A stretch of DNA of 64,000 bases, taken from DAOUMF01 sp034408935. Its GTDB lineage: Bacteria > Chloroflexota > Dehalococcoidia > SM23-28-2 > RBG-16-64-32. Shown here piece after piece: positions 40,171 through 49,098 of this stretch. The stretch's first letter is position 1. Each line of letters begins with the position of its first letter. The stretch spans positions 1-64,000 of the forward strand of contig DAOUMV010000003.1 of assembly GCA_034408935.1 (NCBI GenBank). Reading direction: 5' to 3'. The translations under genes were made by a program, and so were the position numbers. The notes beneath the pieces are model-generated. The model was not told the origin of the DNA. It searched no databases and was given only the letters and a program-made list of their open reading frames with translations.

Positions 40171-42132
40171 CTACCGGAGTAGGCGCCTCCTGACGAGCCA
40201 GCCACCACCGGCCACCAGGACGGCCGCCGCGGCGGCGGCCCCGGCGATGGTGGCCAAGGGGAACGATGAGCCACCCGCCGACTCGCTTGCCTGCAGCGCG
40301 GACTCATCCAGGCCTGGCAATCGCAGCTCGCCGCCGACGACGAGGCCGCCGCCAGAGCACACCCCGCTTTCGAAGGGCTCAACCTGAACGGAGCCATATG
40401 TACGCGGGGGAATCGGGTTCCAGGAATTGTTGTGAGCATGTACGGTTGTGTTGCTGAGGTTGCGTAGCTCATACGCATCCTCATCTGACTGACCGTTCTC
40501 ACCCAGCGTATTGTTGCCCGCGCTTCCATTGTCCAGGGTGCCCAAGTCAACCGTGCTATCACCCTCGATCCGCACTCCGTCGCGCCCATTGAAACAGATG
40601 CCGTTGTTCTCCAGCATGGCGAGACCACCCACTATGGTGACTCCATCCGGTCTGTTGTTGAGGATCTGGCTGTTCGTCAGGATCAGTGTGTCATCCGCCA
40701 GGATGCCACCGGCCCGGTCGATCGCCGTATTGTTGATGAAGACAGAATTATCGATCGTGGCCGTACCGGCAGCCTTGTATAGCCCGGCACCGCTATCAGC
40801 CGCGAAGTTGTTGGTGAAGCGGCATGCGTTAACTACGGTCAGCTCCCCGGCGTTGAAGATGCCACCGCCCCTGCCGGGCACCGCCGGCTCCGGAAGAGGT
40901 CGACCTTGAGCAGTGCAATCGGACACTCTTGTGTTGTCCAGAGTAACGGATCCCCCGTTGTTGAAGATGCCTCCCCCCCGAGCTGCTGAGTTCACTTGGC
41001 CACCGATGAAGCTGTCGCTCACGGTTAGCGTATCCTCGTTGTAGATAGCGCCGCCATCCCCAAATGTCTGGTTGGCCCGCAACCTGCTCTGGTCGGTTAT
41101 ATGCAGATCGCCCTCGTTATGGATTCCTCCGCCCGTCATCGCTGCGATGTTCTCAGTCAGAAGTGTGTCGTCACTGATTCGGATTTCGGCACCTGGGCGG
41201 TTATAAACGCCGCCACCGCGGACCGCGGTATTGCCCCGCACCTTGCTGTCGCTCACGCTCACGGTGCCCGAAGCATTCCATATGCCACCGCCGTTCGGAA
41301 ATTCGGGGAGCGGCGGAGGGGTTTCCGGAATGAATCCAGCTAGGTTGACTGCAACCTCTGATTCGTCTTCGATGAACACAGACCCCAAATGGTTCCTGAT
41401 TCCTCCCCCTTGATTCACGGATCTATTGTCTAGCACGGCGCTGTGGACTAGCTGCACGGTGCCCACCTGATTGGCGATGCCGCCGCCGCCATCCCCGAAT
41501 GCCGTGTTGTCACGTACGACGGTGTCGGCCAAGGTGAGATTGGCCGTCCCTGAGTTGGAGATGCCGCCTCCATTCTGAGCTTCGTTGTGGAAAATCAAGT
41601 TGTCAGAGAGCAGCAAGTCTCCCCTGTTCCGGATACCTCCACCAAAACGCGCATGACCCTCCGTGATGCACAGGTTGTGAAACCAAACCCCGGCGGCTCC
41701 AGGCTGGATATCGAACACTCGATCGATGTCGTCGGCGGCGATGGTTGGACAATCATCCGGCCCACCCCCACCGTGTATGAAGATCGACACGGCAACGTCG
41801 AGGTCTCCGCGAGCGGCCATGTTTTCGTCCTCCCACGGCGGATCGTTCATGACAGTCCGAATGTAAGTACCCGCTGGAACGTTGATTCTGTACGGACCGG
41901 GGAGGAGGCCCTTGTTGAACTCCTGTAGGGAGGCTCTCAATGTGCATTCAGCGTCGCCTGCGGGGCTCAACAGGCCGGTGTTGCACTCACCATCTCCAGG
42001 TAGCAAGTCGGGCCTATCCTCCGTGCTGTTCACTTCGAAGGTGGTGCCGTCAGCGGGCGACGAAGCCGGTCCGCCCAGAGCCACTGAAACGCTCAACGGT
42101 AAGGCCAGCGAGATCATCACTAGAGTCTTCAT
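40171..42132 (-). CDS. CSLREA-type beta-helix surface protein with C-terminal membrane anchor
   Basis: A 653-residue secreted protein (ATG 42132 with a GTG one codon earlier). A signal peptide (LVMISLALPLSVSVALG) is followed by a CSLREA-like N-terminal domain (FEVNSTEDRPDL, ECTLRASLQEFNKG). Then comes a right-handed beta-helix with about 17 short repeats such as GGGIRNRGDLLLSDNLIFHN and GGGIFNNGGSVTLDNTRVSD. The end has a Ser/Gly linker, a membrane span (ATIAGAAAAAAVLVAGGGWL) and the basic tail VRRRLLR, like proteins fixed or processed at the C terminus. It is probably an adhesin or cell-surface layer protein and is co-transcribed with the caspase-like gene. Confidence 0.85.
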   Translation of the reverse strand: MKTLVMISLALPLSVSVALGGPASSPADGTTFEVNSTEDRPDLLPGDGECNTGLLSPAGDAECTLRASLQEFNKGLLPGPYRINVPAGTYIRTVMNDPPWEDENMAARGDLDVAVSIFIHGGGGPDDCPTIAADDIDRVFDIQPGAAGVWFHNLCITEGHARFGGGIRNRGDLLLSDNLIFHNEAQNGGGISNSGTANLTLADTVVRDNTAFGDGGGGIANQVGTVQLVHSAVLDNRSVNQGGGIRNHLGSVFIEDESEVAVNLAGFIPETPPPLPEFPNGGGIWNASGTVSVSDSKVRGNTAVRGGGVYNRPGAEIRISDDTLLTENIAAMTGGGIHNEGDLHITDQSRLRANQTFGDGGAIYNEDTLTVSDSFIGGQVNSAARGGGIFNNGGSVTLDNTRVSDCTAQGRPLPEPAVPGRGGGIFNAGELTVVNACRFTNNFAADSGAGLYKAAGTATIDNSVFINNTAIDRAGGILADDTLILTNSQILNNRPDGVTIVGGLAMLENNGICFNGRDGVRIEGDSTVDLGTLDNGSAGNNTLGENGQSDEDAYELRNLSNTTVHAHNNSWNPIPPRTYGSVQVEPFESGVCSGGGLVVGGELRLPGLDESALQASESAGGSSFPLATIAGAAAAAAVLVAGGGWLVRRRLLR

Positions 42133-42227
42133 CACACTAGTCCAGGTCCGGGAACTCTGATTGCTACGACCAAGCGGGCCTCGTCAGGGCTGTCCCGGCA
42201 CAATTCCTGATCGCTGCTCCCAAACGC

Positions 42228-42268
42228 AAATAGCCGAGCCCGTCCACGTTGAACGAGGCTCGGCTGTT
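42228..42268 (-). other. leader hairpin of the beta-helix gene
   Basis: Perfect 9-bp arms AGCCGAGCC and GGCTCGGCT around 14-20 bases, within the roughly 195-base leader between the promoter and the ATG at 42132. It is followed on the mRNA by ATTTGCGTTT, a poor but possible attenuator. No known riboswitch was recognised. Confidence 0.35.
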
Positions 42269-42337
42269 TCTGCGCTGTCGGACGTTATTGGCCCCAAGGC
42301 CACACCCCCTTGCGCTCCGCATATTGCGAGCGTTTAC

Positions 42338-42365
42338 AGTTTACATATCGCTGGGGGAATGTCAA
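42338..42365 (-). promoter_or_regulatory. promoter of the beta-helix/caspase-like operon
   Basis: Minus-strand perfect TTGACA (42365-42360), a 16-base spacer and TAAACT (42343-42338). Confidence 0.5.
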
Positions 42366-42443
42366 GCGTTTGGCGCGCTAATCCCGCCCCAAAATGACGG
42401 GAAACCGGCCGCGATCTGCAGCGGCCTTAGGCGGCGGCTGCGA

Positions 42444-43979
42444 CTACGCCAGGCCCAGCCGCAAGAACTGATCGCTCGGCGCCTCGATCTCCTTGAGCGC
42501 CTGCCGCAGCTTGTCGGCCATCTCGCGCTCCGCCCGCGAGCCTGCCAGGTTGTTCTCCTCGGCCGGGTCGTTGTGGAGATCGTACAGGTGATTGCCGCTG
42601 AACTCGCCGACGGCCCAGTAGGGAAGGGCGTCGCCCTTCCGAAACGGCTGTCGGATCACGGGCATGGTCGAGCCCGGCATGTGGTCCAGGACGGCCTGGT
42701 CGTCGAGGGGCGGGAGCCGCAGCTTCGGCACCCACGGTATCGGCATCGTCGACCAGCGGTTGGACCACATGGAGAGCGGCTCGTTCTCGCCGGCCGGCGC
42801 CCGGGCGTATTTCCATCGATCGTCCACCAGGTGCACCTCGCGGCCCCACACCCCGGACAGCGCGTATTCGCGGATCGACTTGGCCTCGCCCCGGATCAGC
42901 GGCAGGAGGGATCGACCGTGCGTACGGTGGCGGGGCTGAAGGCCGAACATGTCCGCCAGCGTCGCGAAGATGTCCACCGCCGTGGTCAGCGCGGAGACTG
43001 AGCCCGCTTCCACGCCCGGCCAGGCGATCATCAACGGAATATGGCCCAGCGTCTCATACACCGGGACTGCGGGTTTCCCCCAGATGTCCTTTTCCCCCAG
43101 ATAGTGGCCGTGGTCGGTGCAGACGATGACGGCCGTGTCGTCCCATAGCTGGTTGCGATCGATGGCGTCGATCACGCGTCCGAACCAGGCGTCGATCATC
43201 GTGAGCTTGGCCCCGTAGCAGGCCCGAATCTGGCGCGCCTGCCTCTCTGTGAGCACGACGTGACGGATGGCCCCGTCGACGTACGGGGGCCAGATCAGGT
43301 GCGGCCCCTCCCACGACTCGTCGTACATTGATGCATACGGCTCGGGCGTGTCGAACGGCTCATGGGGGTCGAACTCATCGACGAAGAGGAAGAACCGCTC
43401 GTGGTAGCCGGCGTTCTCGTGGAGCCAGCGCGCGGCCGCCGCCATCGTCCGCGGGCCGGGAAAATCGGCCTCGTCGCGGAAGTACCCGCGCGAGTTGTCG
43501 TATGGGATGGGGTGCCTTCCGAAGCTCGGTGCGCCGATCCAGCTCGGATCCGGCCGGGTTCGCCAGCGATCAGCCTCATGTCCCCTCTCGTACTGCCACG
43601 CGGTGAAGTCCGTGTGGTAGTTCTCGCCTCCGGTCGCGAACAGGTGAGGATGGTCGGAGATGAGCATCGCGGCCACACGGGCATCACGCAGATGCCGAGC
43701 GATCGAGTCCTCCCAGACCTCGATCGAGCCCCACGGCTTCCAGAGGAAGTCCAGCGCCCCGCACAGTATGTCGTGCCTGGCCGGTATGCAGGGCAGCGAT
43801 CCGGAATAGTGCTGGCGAAAACGCAATGAGCGAGCGGCAAACCGATCGAGATTGGGCGTCTTGAACTCCTCACCGCCGTACGCGCCCACCATGTGGCGGT
43901 TCAGGCTGTCCAGCAGGACCACGATGACGTTCTTCGGCGTCTTGCCCCCTGTCGCTTTGCTCTCCGTTGCCTCAGTCAT
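42444..43979 (-). CDS. Cys-type sulfatase (alkaline phosphatase superfamily)
   Basis: A 511-residue sulfatase. The formylglycine site is C64-I-P-A-R68 (SLPCIPARHDIL), matching CxPxR. Metal ligands are visible in VVLLDSLNRHMVGAYGG (Asp24) and CTDHGHYLGEKDIWGK. The C-terminal sequence (LYDLHNDPAEENNLAG) is common to the family. It has no signal peptide, so it acts in the cytoplasm, which suits an anSME maturase such as the one at 38099. A TAGAAT -10 lies six bases before ATG 43979, so the message may be leaderless; ATG 43988 is the alternative. The sulfate ester substrate is unknown. Confidence 0.9.
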   Translation of the reverse strand: MTEATESKATGGKTPKNVIVVLLDSLNRHMVGAYGGEEFKTPNLDRFAARSLRFRQHYSGSLPCIPARHDILCGALDFLWKPWGSIEVWEDSIARHLRDARVAAMLISDHPHLFATGGENYHTDFTAWQYERGHEADRWRTRPDPSWIGAPSFGRHPIPYDNSRGYFRDEADFPGPRTMAAAARWLHENAGYHERFFLFVDEFDPHEPFDTPEPYASMYDESWEGPHLIWPPYVDGAIRHVVLTERQARQIRACYGAKLTMIDAWFGRVIDAIDRNQLWDDTAVIVCTDHGHYLGEKDIWGKPAVPVYETLGHIPLMIAWPGVEAGSVSALTTAVDIFATLADMFGLQPRHRTHGRSLLPLIRGEAKSIREYALSGVWGREVHLVDDRWKYARAPAGENEPLSMWSNRWSTMPIPWVPKLRLPPLDDQAVLDHMPGSTMPVIRQPFRKGDALPYWAVGEFSGNHLYDLHNDPAEENNLAGSRAEREMADKLRQALKEIEAPSDQFLRLGLA

Positions 43980-44161
43980 TGGCCCCATTCTAGCCCAAGA
44001 GTCGTTGGATCATCACTCGCCCTCCGCGATAAGATTCAGGGATGCGCTGCGGCTGAGCGGGCCAACCATCATCCCGTCGTCGAGACGAAAGGGCGACCGG
44101 CCGCTGCTTGACAACCCCCAGCTTCGTTATGGACTATTTGACGGGCAGATAGGAGGATACC

Positions 44162-45889
44162 GTGAGCAAGATGCTGGGAGCCGATGTTCTTATCAAGTGC
44201 CTCGCCCAGGAGGACGTGCGCTACGTGTTTGGCATCCCCGGGGGACAACTGACCACCCTGCTGGACGCCATCCATCGCTTTGGGCGAGAGGAAGGCATGG
44301 AGTTCATCATGACCCGCCACGAGCAGGCAGCGGCCCACATGGCCGACACCTACTCGCGGCTGACGGGAAAGGTGGGCGTCTGTGTGGGCACCGTGGGCCC
44401 GGGAGCTGTGGATCTGGTCCCCGGGGTCTTCGAGGCCTACGTCAACAGCATTCCGATCCTCGCCTTGACCGCCCAGAACCAGACCTGGAAATCCTACCCC
44501 GACCACGGCTCTACCCAGGGATGCGACCACCTCGACTTGTTTAGGCCGATCACCAAGTGGAATGCCTTCGTCTCCCACTGGAAACGCATCCCGGAGATGG
44601 TGCAGGAGGCGTTTCGCCAGGCGACGACTGGCCGACCAGGGCCCGTCCACCTCGACGTGCCCGTGGACGTCCTCTTCGAGGAGGGCGAAGAGGATGAGAT
44701 CAACATCCTGCCGCCAGCCCGCTATCGTCTGGCGACGCCTTCCGGCGGCGACCCTCAACTGATCGCGCAGGCGGCCGAGATGCTGGCCCGGGCCAGGAAC
44801 CCGGTCATTCACGCCGGCGGAGGAGCGCTACGATCGGGAGCCTCCAACGAGATCATCGCCCTGGCCGAATCTCTGGGATGCCCCATGACCACCGGCATCA
44901 CCGCCCGCGGCGCCATCCCCGAGGATCACCCCCTGTACCTCATACCGCTGGGATTCGGGTCCATCGCTGCCCGCGCTCAGGCCGACCTGGTGCTGGTCAT
45001 CGGCTCCCGCCTGGGGGCCTTCGACTTCTGGGGAAAGCCGCCGATGTGGGGCAAGCCGGAGGAGCAGAAGATCATCCAGATCGATACCGCCCCGGAGAGC
45101 CTGGCCGAGAACCGACAGGTCGACCTAGCCATCCTGGGCGACGCCAAGGCGGTAGTGCGGGACATCCGCACAGCCCTGGAGACGATGATTGAGCCGAGAG
45201 AGGAAGACCCCCAACTGGCCCAGTATCGAGCCGCCGAGGCCGCCTGGCTGCAGAACTTCGAGAACCTAGCCCGCTCCGACGCCGCGCCCATGCACCCCTT
45301 GCGAGTGGTTAAGGATGCCTGCGCCTTCTTTCCCCGAAACGCCCTCTTCGTCACCGACGGCGGCAACACCAGCATCTGGACCAATTACCTGACCCGAGTC
45401 TATGAGCCCGGTAGCTGCCTTTGGGCCGCCGACTCCGGCATGGGCGGCGGAGGCCTGCCCAAAGCCATCGCCGCCAAGCTCGTCTACCCCGATCGGCCGG
45501 TGTACGCCATATGCGGCGACGGCTTCTTCATGATGAACGTCCAGGAGCTGGAAACCGCCACTCGTCTGGGGACCAACGTGATCATGATCGTGAACAACGA
45601 TCGGGCCTTCGGCATGATCAAGGCCGCCCAGGACGGCGCCTTCGCCAAGCGCTACATCGGCGTGGACTTCGCGGACGTGCGCTACGACAAGATGGCGGAA
45701 GCCGCCGGCTGGCACGGGGAGCGAGTGGAGGACCCCAAGGAGATGACCCCGGCCCTGAAGCGAGCAGTGGACTCGGGCAAGCCCGCCCTCCTCGATGTCA
45801 TCGTCGACGGCCAGGCCAACTTTGGGCCACCCGATTTCGCAACCGCACTGACCGTCTGGTTCGAAGGCGTCAAGTTCCCCGAATACTAG
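44162..45889 (+). CDS. thiamine-diphosphate-dependent enzyme, acetolactate synthase-like
   Basis: A 575-residue ThDP enzyme with three domains. The cofactor-activating glutamate is in MTRHEQAAAHMADTY, the middle domain has NPVIHAGGGALRSGA, and the Mg/ThDP motif is ICGDGFFMMNVQEL through VNNDRAFGMIK. GTG 44162 has AGGAGG upstream. It resembles the large subunit of acetolactate synthase, but no regulatory subunit or other branched-chain gene is adjacent, so decarboxylation of another 2-keto acid or a C-C ligation is possible. A TTGACA at 44108 with a weak -10 may be its promoter. Confidence 0.85.
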   Translation: MSKMLGADVLIKCLAQEDVRYVFGIPGGQLTTLLDAIHRFGREEGMEFIMTRHEQAAAHMADTYSRLTGKVGVCVGTVGPGAVDLVPGVFEAYVNSIPILALTAQNQTWKSYPDHGSTQGCDHLDLFRPITKWNAFVSHWKRIPEMVQEAFRQATTGRPGPVHLDVPVDVLFEEGEEDEINILPPARYRLATPSGGDPQLIAQAAEMLARARNPVIHAGGGALRSGASNEIIALAESLGCPMTTGITARGAIPEDHPLYLIPLGFGSIAARAQADLVLVIGSRLGAFDFWGKPPMWGKPEEQKIIQIDTAPESLAENRQVDLAILGDAKAVVRDIRTALETMIEPREEDPQLAQYRAAEAAWLQNFENLARSDAAPMHPLRVVKDACAFFPRNALFVTDGGNTSIWTNYLTRVYEPGSCLWAADSGMGGGGLPKAIAAKLVYPDRPVYAICGDGFFMMNVQELETATRLGTNVIMIVNNDRAFGMIKAAQDGAFAKRYIGVDFADVRYDKMAEAAGWHGERVEDPKEMTPALKRAVDSGKPALLDVIVDGQANFGPPDFATALTVWFEGVKFPEY

Positions 45890-45930
45890 CGAGCGGTGAA
45901 CGGGGGGCCCCGATCCGCAGGCTCGTGTTC

Positions 45931-47181
45931 TCACTCCTCAGTGATGGCGTAGACGCAGCCGTCGTCGCTGCCGACGTAGACCACCCCGTCCACCACTGCC
46001 GGCGAGGACGAAACCGCGCCGCCCGTCTCGAAGCGCCAGCGCTCCTCCCCCGTGGCTGCGTCCAGGGCGTAGACGTAGTTGTCGTCGCTACCGATGTACA
46101 CTACACCCTCCACCACCGCCGGGGAGGAGGCGACGGCGCGGCCCGTCTGGAACCGCCAGAGCTCCTCTCCCGTCTCGGCGTCCAGGGCGTAGACGTAGCC
46201 GTCGAAGCTGCCGATGTACACTACCCCGTCCACCACTGCCGGAGAGGACCGCACCTGATCGCCCGTCTCGAAGCGCCAGAGCTCCTGCCCCGTGGCGGCG
46301 TCCAGGGTGTGGATGCAGCCGCCGTCGCTGCCGATGTAGACTACGCCATCCACGACTGCCGGCGAGGACCTAACCGCGCCGCCCGTGTCGAAGCGCCAGA
46401 CCTCCTCACCGGTGGCCGCGTCCAGGGCGTACACGTGGCCGTCCTTGCCGTCCTTGCTGCCGACGTAGACTACCCCATCCACCACCGCCGGGGAGGAGGT
46501 GACCCGACCGATCCAGTCCGAGTACCAGATCTCCCTTCCGGTGCCAGCGTCCTTGGCGCGAACCCGGTAACAGGCGTAGTAGAGTAAATCCTGCACCACG
46601 ACGGGGGACGAGTCAACGAAGTCGCTTGTAGAGGCCCACCAGGGTAGTTTCTTCCCCGTGGCGGCGTCCAGGGCGTAGAGCCGCCCATGCCAGAACACTT
46701 CATCGCCGCTGCCGATATAGACTACCCCGTTCGCCACTGCCGCGGAGCAGCGAACCCGGCCTTCTGTCTCGAAGCGCCACAACTCACTTCCCGCGGCAGC
46801 GTCCAAAGCGTAAACGTAGCCGTCCTTGCTGCCAATGTAGACTACGTCCTCCACCACTGCGGGGGACGAGACAACCTCGCCGCCCGTCTTGAAGCGCCAG
46901 AGGAGCTTTGGCGAGCGTTCAACCCCCGGGCCGGGGTTCTCGCCGGTGCGGGCGGGGTCACCCCGGAACATGGGAACGCCCGCAGCATCTGGGGTCACGG
47001 TGGGCGTCGGGCCAAGCGTCGCCGTTGGCGATGGCGAGACGGCGGTGGGAGAGGATTGTCCCACCTGGGTTCGCGTTGGGGTAGCGGCCCCCTCTTCCTC
47101 TTGACCGCCGCAGGCCGCTAGCAGCAGGGAACCTACCATCAGCGCCACAATGGCCAGCACACACCGCCACGCAAACCTCAT
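45931..47181 (-). CDS. PQQ-repeat beta-propeller lipoprotein (eight blades)
   Basis: A 416-residue lipoprotein from ATG 47181. The signal peptide CVLAIVALMVGSLLLAAC ends in lipobox LLAAC, followed by a 50-residue Thr/Pro/Ser linker. Eight repeats of about 40 residues follow, each with the pattern SSPAVVDGVVYIGSxDGYVY and ALDAATGEELWRFETGG; blade 3 is the most divergent and carries extra cysteine. Eight blades match BamB-type or quinoprotein propellers, but no dehydrogenase partner is present. It is probably a surface binding scaffold. Its repeats, like those of the TolB and RCC1 proteins, are nearly identical in DNA. Confidence 0.88.
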   Translation of the reverse strand: MRFAWRCVLAIVALMVGSLLLAACGGQEEEGAATPTRTQVGQSSPTAVSPSPTATLGPTPTVTPDAAGVPMFRGDPARTGENPGPGVERSPKLLWRFKTGGEVVSSPAVVEDVVYIGSKDGYVYALDAAAGSELWRFETEGRVRCSAAVANGVVYIGSGDEVFWHGRLYALDAATGKKLPWWASTSDFVDSSPVVVQDLLYYACYRVRAKDAGTGREIWYSDWIGRVTSSPAVVDGVVYVGSKDGKDGHVYALDAATGEEVWRFDTGGAVRSSPAVVDGVVYIGSDGGCIHTLDAATGQELWRFETGDQVRSSPAVVDGVVYIGSFDGYVYALDAETGEELWRFQTGRAVASSPAVVEGVVYIGSDDNYVYALDAATGEERWRFETGGAVSSSPAVVDGVVYVGSDDGCVYAITEE

Positions 47182-47311
47182 GGTGAACCTCCTGCGAATC
47201 GGGCTTTGACGCCCCCGATACTACACACAAGCGGGAGGGTCAGCAAGCAGATGCTGGTTCGCCTCTAGGCCCGGCCCGTTCCCGGGGGTCCTGCCAGCGT
47301 CGATTGCAGGT

Positions 47312-48166
47312 TCAGGCCGCAGGGCCGTCAACGGAGCCGGCCGGCTGCCGAGAGCTGGCCCAGATGAACACCAGGGTGAGGAACAGCACCGTGAAGCCCA
47401 GCACGGTCAACGCCAGATAGTTGCGTATGGGAATCCACATCGCCTCCACGCCCAAGTCCAGCAGACCGGAGACGAACGGATCCGCCTCCTCCTGGGCTGT
47501 CCGGAAGCCGAAGCGGACGGCCACCGCCGTCGCCAGGGAGGGCAGCGCCGCCGCTATGGTCACCGTGCTGAGGGCTATGAGCCGTCCCCAGGAGCGCCCC
47601 GAAGCCAGCAGCGCCACACCTAGCACCGCCGAGAGGAAGCCGAGCACGGCGGCGGCCACCACGAAGAGGTCGTGGTTCTTGGCCGTGACTAGACCCAGGC
47701 CCCGCCGGAGGGCCCCCGTGACGGAGATAGGCTCGATGTCCTGCTCCGCGTCGGCGTCGCCGGCCGCCCAGGCCGACATGCCATCCTGGTACAGCCGCGT
47801 CGCTGCCTCCTCCAGGATGCGCTCTCGTAACGTCGTCCCCTCCAGGGAGAGGGCTTCGTCGCGGGAAAACTCCACCGGTATCGGGAAGTCGGGCACACGC
47901 ACCGGATCCGCGTCTCCCTCCTGCGCCTCTTCCCGCAGCGCGGCCTGTAGGTCCGGTAGGATAGCGTCGATGTTGGTGCCGACCGCAACGCTTCGGCTCA
48001 GGAGGCGCTGGCCGGCGCCCTCGGAGCTGAGCTGGACGGCGTTGATGGCCAGGAACAGCAGCGCTAGCGTCACCGCGAGCACGATGCCTACCAGCCACTG
48101 AGACGCGATCCGGATCAGCGGCGTGATGTCCGCGCTAGGGGGACGGTTGGCTGGAGGGACGCTCAC
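47312..48166 (-). CDS. multi-pass membrane protein of unknown function
   Basis: A 284-residue protein with four membrane spans: one near the N terminus (LVGIVLAVTLALLFLAI) and three after residue 165 (VVAAAVLGFLSAVLGVALLA, LIALSTVTIAAALPSLATAV and YLALTVLGFTVLFLTLVFIW). A loop of about 110 residues outside the membrane (SRSVAVGTNIDAILPDLQ onward) lies between the first and second. ATG 48166 overlaps the stop of the RDD gene. No family recognised; it probably works with the RDD protein. Confidence 0.65.
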   Translation of the reverse strand: MSVPPANRPPSADITPLIRIASQWLVGIVLAVTLALLFLAINAVQLSSEGAGQRLLSRSVAVGTNIDAILPDLQAALREEAQEGDADPVRVPDFPIPVEFSRDEALSLEGTTLRERILEEAATRLYQDGMSAWAAGDADAEQDIEPISVTGALRRGLGLVTAKNHDLFVVAAAVLGFLSAVLGVALLASGRSWGRLIALSTVTIAAALPSLATAVAVRFGFRTAQEEADPFVSGLLDLGVEAMWIPIRNYLALTVLGFTVLFLTLVFIWASSRQPAGSVDGPAA

Positions 48167-48648
48167 GGCACCTCAACCACTACTGTGTTGGCCAGGCGGT
48201 CGTGAAGGGTGCGGCGCTCGCGATCCAAAAGGGCGATGACGATACCGAGGAACAGCGGCGCTACCGAGGCCGCGTAGCCCAGGAGGCGCAGGGCAGAGCG
48301 CCCGAGGGAGGGCCGCCCGCCGGCACGGGAGAGGACTTTGATGTGCACCGCCATCATCCCCAGGGTCTGCCCCCAGCGGCTCCAAAGGAGCACGAAGTAG
48401 AACGGGACAAATGCGAAGACGTAGGTCAGGAGGACCGCCCATAACACAGTGGTCGCCCGGTCAGACAGGTTGTCGTCGCTGAGACTGTGGTCCACCAGCA
48501 CGTAGGCTAGGAAGCCCGCGGCGAACAGCATTCCGAACGAGACGAGGACCATGATGTCGAGGATGAAGGCGACGATACGGAGTTGAAGACCAGCGCAGGC
48601 AACGGCAGCAGGCTGGTGTGCGGCGGCGGCCCTCTGGGGTGGAGCCAT
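48163..48648 (-). CDS. RDD family membrane protein
   Basis: A 161-residue protein of the RDD family. The first span begins LRIVAFILDIMVLVSFGML with the characteristic Arg and Asp; a second span follows (TTVLWAVLLTYVFAFVPFYF), and the third has the second Asp-rich segment LDRERRTLHDRLANTVVV. RDD proteins are small membrane proteins, some proposed as ion/proton exchangers. The next gene overlaps by four bases (ATGA), so the two are translated together. Confidence 0.85.
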   Translation of the reverse strand: MAPPQRAAAAHQPAAVACAGLQLRIVAFILDIMVLVSFGMLFAAGFLAYVLVDHSLSDDNLSDRATTVLWAVLLTYVFAFVPFYFVLLWSRWGQTLGMMAVHIKVLSRAGGRPSLGRSALRLLGYAASVAPLFLGIVIALLDRERRTLHDRLANTVVVEVP

Positions 48649-48821
48649 TGTCAGGCGGGATTATAGCACGCCCTATCGGGACGGGCGAAGGGCACGGCAT
48701 CTTCAGATGTTCACTGAGGCCATCATTGACTGAGGGTGAGGGGCCCCTGATACTATCGTGCGTCAACTGCCGAATCCCGGCGCCGCCCTGTCGGCTCCGG
48801 ATGGAGGAGGGCCGGAATCAA

Positions 48822-48939
48822 GAAAAAGGCGGAACCGGCGACGAGTAGCCGCCGATTCCGCCGCGCCGTTCGAGGGGGAGCCCCGCCTTGGCGGGGGCCG
48901 ACACTCGCTGCTGCGGCCAGGACGATCCAGGCTATTAAC
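48822..48939 (-). ncRNA. candidate small RNA of about 118 bases
   Basis: A minus-strand transcription unit with its own promoter (48946-48974) and intrinsic terminator (48823-48862) and no convincing protein. The predicted RNA begins near 48939. It contains a CCCCGCC-TT-GGCGGGG hairpin (about 48881-48896) and ends in the terminator hairpin. It matches no RNA family I recognise (not SRP RNA, RNase P RNA or tmRNA by their core motifs). The 430-base gap 48649-49098 holds nothing else that I can support. Confidence 0.4.
48823..48862 (-). terminator. intrinsic terminator of the candidate small RNA
   Basis: On the minus strand, GGCGGAA...TTCCGCC (48862-48856 with 48834-48828) with an inner GGCG/CGCC stem is followed by TTTTTCTT. 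This is one of only two clear hairpin-plus-T terminators in the window. Confidence 0.6.
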
Positions 48940-48945
48940 TCAGTT

Positions 48946-48974
48946 ACTCTAGGTTGGCAACCAGCGCCTGTCAA
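48946..48974 (-). promoter_or_regulatory. promoter of the candidate small RNA
   Basis: Minus-strand perfect TTGACA (48974-48969), a 17-base spacer and TAGAGT (48951-48946). Confidence 0.55.
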
Positions 48975-49098
48975 GGCTGGAGGGGTGCCTTCACGGCAAA
49001 TTCACACTCAATACGGATTGTGTTGTGTCGCTGCGTTGACAGTCCGGGTCCCCTCTGCTACCGTAGCGCGGTTGCCATCAAGATGGGAGTTGGCGTAG

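Noticed and set aside
42161..42340. Cyclic di-GMP or other riboswitch before the beta-helix gene.
   Set aside because: The conserved cores are not present; only a single hairpin is visible.
44162..45889. Sulfoacetaldehyde acetyltransferase, suggested by the nearby sulfatase.
   Set aside because: The N-terminal and active-site segments read like acetolactate synthase, and no sulfonate genes are adjacent.
48726..48750. Plus-strand promoter-like TTGACT with TACTAT before the 48.8-kb hairpins.
   Set aside because: The spacing (19, or 17 with a poorer -10) is weak and no plus-strand gene or terminator follows; the minus-strand unit explains the region better.
48781..48900. Possible SRP RNA (GGCTCCGGATGGAGGAGGG resembles the SRP loop).
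   Set aside because: The GGAAGGGAGCAGC-type core is absent and the strand does not agree with the terminator.
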